17,236 nt of DNA, taken from assembly GCF_030825805.1 (NCBI RefSeq), contig NZ_JAPJPF010000041.1, forward strand, positions 1 through 17,236, written 5' to 3'. Source of the DNA: Streptococcus sp. (GTDB taxonomy: Bacteria > Bacillota > Bacilli > Lactobacillales > Streptococcaceae). Position numbers and translations under genes: made by a program. The stretch's first letter is position 1; every line of letters starts with the position of its first letter. Under the pieces are notes generated by a model. It searched no databases, was not told the origin of the DNA, and worked only from the letters and a program-made list of their open reading frames with translations. Below, in pieces: positions 16,397 through 17,236 of this stretch.

Positions 16397-16425
16397 ATTA
16401 TAGCAGACTTTTTTTGACTTGTAAA
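16397..16425 (-). promoter_or_regulatory. gdhA promoter
   Basis: On the reverse strand TTTACA (-35) and TATAAT (-10, with a TG extension) are separated by 17 bases. The leader is about 95 bases and contains an imperfect hairpin at about 16324-16347 (CCAG to CTGG). Confidence 0.8.
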
Positions 16426-16436
16426 GAAAAAAGTTG

Positions 16437-16451
16437 AATTTTCTGAAAATT
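16437..16451. promoter_or_regulatory. CodY box upstream of gdhA
   Basis: AATTTTCTGAAAATT matches the CodY consensus AATTTTCWGAAAATT at all 15 positions. It ends 11 bases upstream of the gdhA -35, so CodY bound here in branched-chain amino acid and GTP excess should reduce gdhA transcription. It could also touch the divergent pyrDA side, about 180 bases away. Confidence 0.82.
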
Positions 16452-16504
16452 TTCACAACTGCCTATGAAGTGGGAAAAAATGGATGTGAAAGGACGATAG
16501 GATT

Positions 16505-16525
16505 GGAAAAATGTCTGATTTTTCC
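16505..16525. repeat. Perfect AT-rich inverted repeat between gdhA and pyrDA
   Basis: GGAAAAAT and ATTTTTCC form an 8-bp inverted repeat with a 5-base spacer. It lies outside both promoters. It may be an operator or incidental. The rest of 16452-16627 shows no gene. Confidence 0.35.
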
Positions 16526-16627
16526 CCTCTATATAGAAAATAAAAGGATAACGTTTAAGGTGATTTTTTCTATTTCCGTACGTTTCTTGCTCTTTTCTGG
16601 TTTTCTAGTCATGAATCCTCCTTTTCG

Positions 16628-16636
16628 TGCTATAAT
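16628..16636 (+). promoter_or_regulatory. Extended -10 promoter of pyrDA
   Basis: TGCTATAAT lies 31 bases before the start codon; the -35 position is poor. No PyrR-type attenuator structure fits in the short leader. Confidence 0.65.
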
Positions 16637-16667
16637 GGCTGTAAGAATTCATTTCAAGGAGAAGAAG

Positions 16668-17236
16668 ATGGTATCGACAAAGACGCAAATTGCTGGTTTT
16701 GAATTTGATAACTGCCTGATGAATGCGGCAGGTGTGGCCTGTATGACCACTGAGGAATTAGAAGAAGTGAAGAATTCGGCTGCTGGGACCTTTGTGACCA
16801 AGACAGCCACCTTGGAGTTCCGTTCTGGAAATCCAGAGCCACGCTACCAAGATGTCCCACTTGGCTCAATCAATTCGATGGGGCTACCTAACCAAGGCTT
16901 GGACTATTATTTGAATTACCTATTGGAGTTGCAAGAAACAGATCCCAATCGGACTTTCTTCCTATCTCTCGTCGGTATGTCTCCTGAAGAGACCCATACC
17001 ATCTTGAAAAAGGTGCAAGAAAGTGATTTTAAAGGTTTGACAGAATTGAACCTTTCCTGCCCCAATGTCCCAGGAAAACCCCAGATCGCTTATGATTTTG
17101 AGACGACGGACCGAATCCTGTCAGAGGTCTTTGCCTACTTTACCAAACCTCTTGGGATCAAGTTGCCACCTTATTTTGATATCGTTCATTTTGATCAAGC
17201 AGCAGCGATCTTTAACAAATACCCGCTCAAGTTTGT
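16668..17236 (+). CDS. pyrDA: Dihydroorotate dehydrogenase A, class 1A (cut by window end)
   Basis: 189 complete codons are visible; the gene runs off the right edge, so about 120 residues are missing compared with the usual 310. The FMN-barrel start is present: [12 protein letters not shown] (15-26), [18 protein letters not shown] (43-60) with Lys45 near the flavin, and [11 protein letters not shown] (68-78). The catalytic-loop cysteine is Cys131 in [14 protein letters not shown], the class 1A pattern in which Cys replaces Ser. The enzyme oxidises dihydroorotate to orotate in pyrimidine synthesis, using fumarate as acceptor in this class, and is cytosolic. AAGGAG is 6 bases before the ATG. 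It is divergent from gdhA. Confidence 0.93.
   Translation, partial: MVSTKTQIAGFEFDNCLMNAAGVACMTTEELEEVKNSAAGTFVTKTATLEFRSGNPEPRYQDVPLGSINSMGLPNQGLDYYLNYLLELQETDPNRTFFLSLVGMSPEETHTILKKVQESDFKGLTELNLSCPNVPGKPQIAYDFETTDRILSEVFAYFTKPLGIKLPPYFDIVHFDQAAAIFNKYPLKF

Overview
The window looks like chromosomal DNA of a low-GC Gram-positive coccus, most likely a Streptococcus of the mitis/sanguinis type. The grounds are the hrcA-grpE-dnaK-(DJ-1-like)-dnaJ heat-shock cluster with CIRCE operators, an 88-aa UPF0237 ACT protein next to UPF0210, an NADP-type GdhA, a class 1A PyrD, strong AGGAGG-like ribosome sites and extended -10 promoters (TGnTATAAT). The species call is inference from protein resemblance; no search was run.

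Positions 1 to about 4100 are accessory in character: AT-rich, with small genes, decayed frames and long spacers. They hold a CPBP membrane protease-like protein (373-990), a frameshifted remnant block (about 991-1469), a SMI1/KNR4 (SUKH) protein of the immunity type with a broken frame behind it (1509-2319), a reverse-strand CsbD stress protein (2394-2597), and a compact bacteriocin-like module. That module has its own promoter, a 61-aa double-glycine-leader peptide with an unusual Pro/Gly-rich core (3078-3263), and a second CPBP protein (3303-4013) placed like a bacteriocin immunity protein. This is the best candidate for an undescribed system. A rhomboid protease follows (4178-4780).

From 4918 on the window is housekeeping. 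It contains the UPF0237/UPF0210 pair, then an operon of two tandem phosphoglycerate-mutase-like phosphatases and an M15B D,D/L,D-carboxypeptidase (6674-8896). The carboxypeptidase terminator is itself a perfect CIRCE box. The chaperone locus (9063-14852) comes next: HrcA repressor, GrpE, DnaK, a DJ-1/PfpI-like protein whose expected catalytic Cys is Ser, and DnaJ. Each of its three long spacers contains an elaborate nested stem-loop. In the spacer before dnaJ the fold would place a distant Shine-Dalgarno sequence about 10 nt from the start codon.

The right end has gdhA on the reverse strand, with a perfect CodY box just upstream of its promoter and a near-match GlnR box at the predicted transcription start. 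A divergent pyrDA gene is cut by the window edge.
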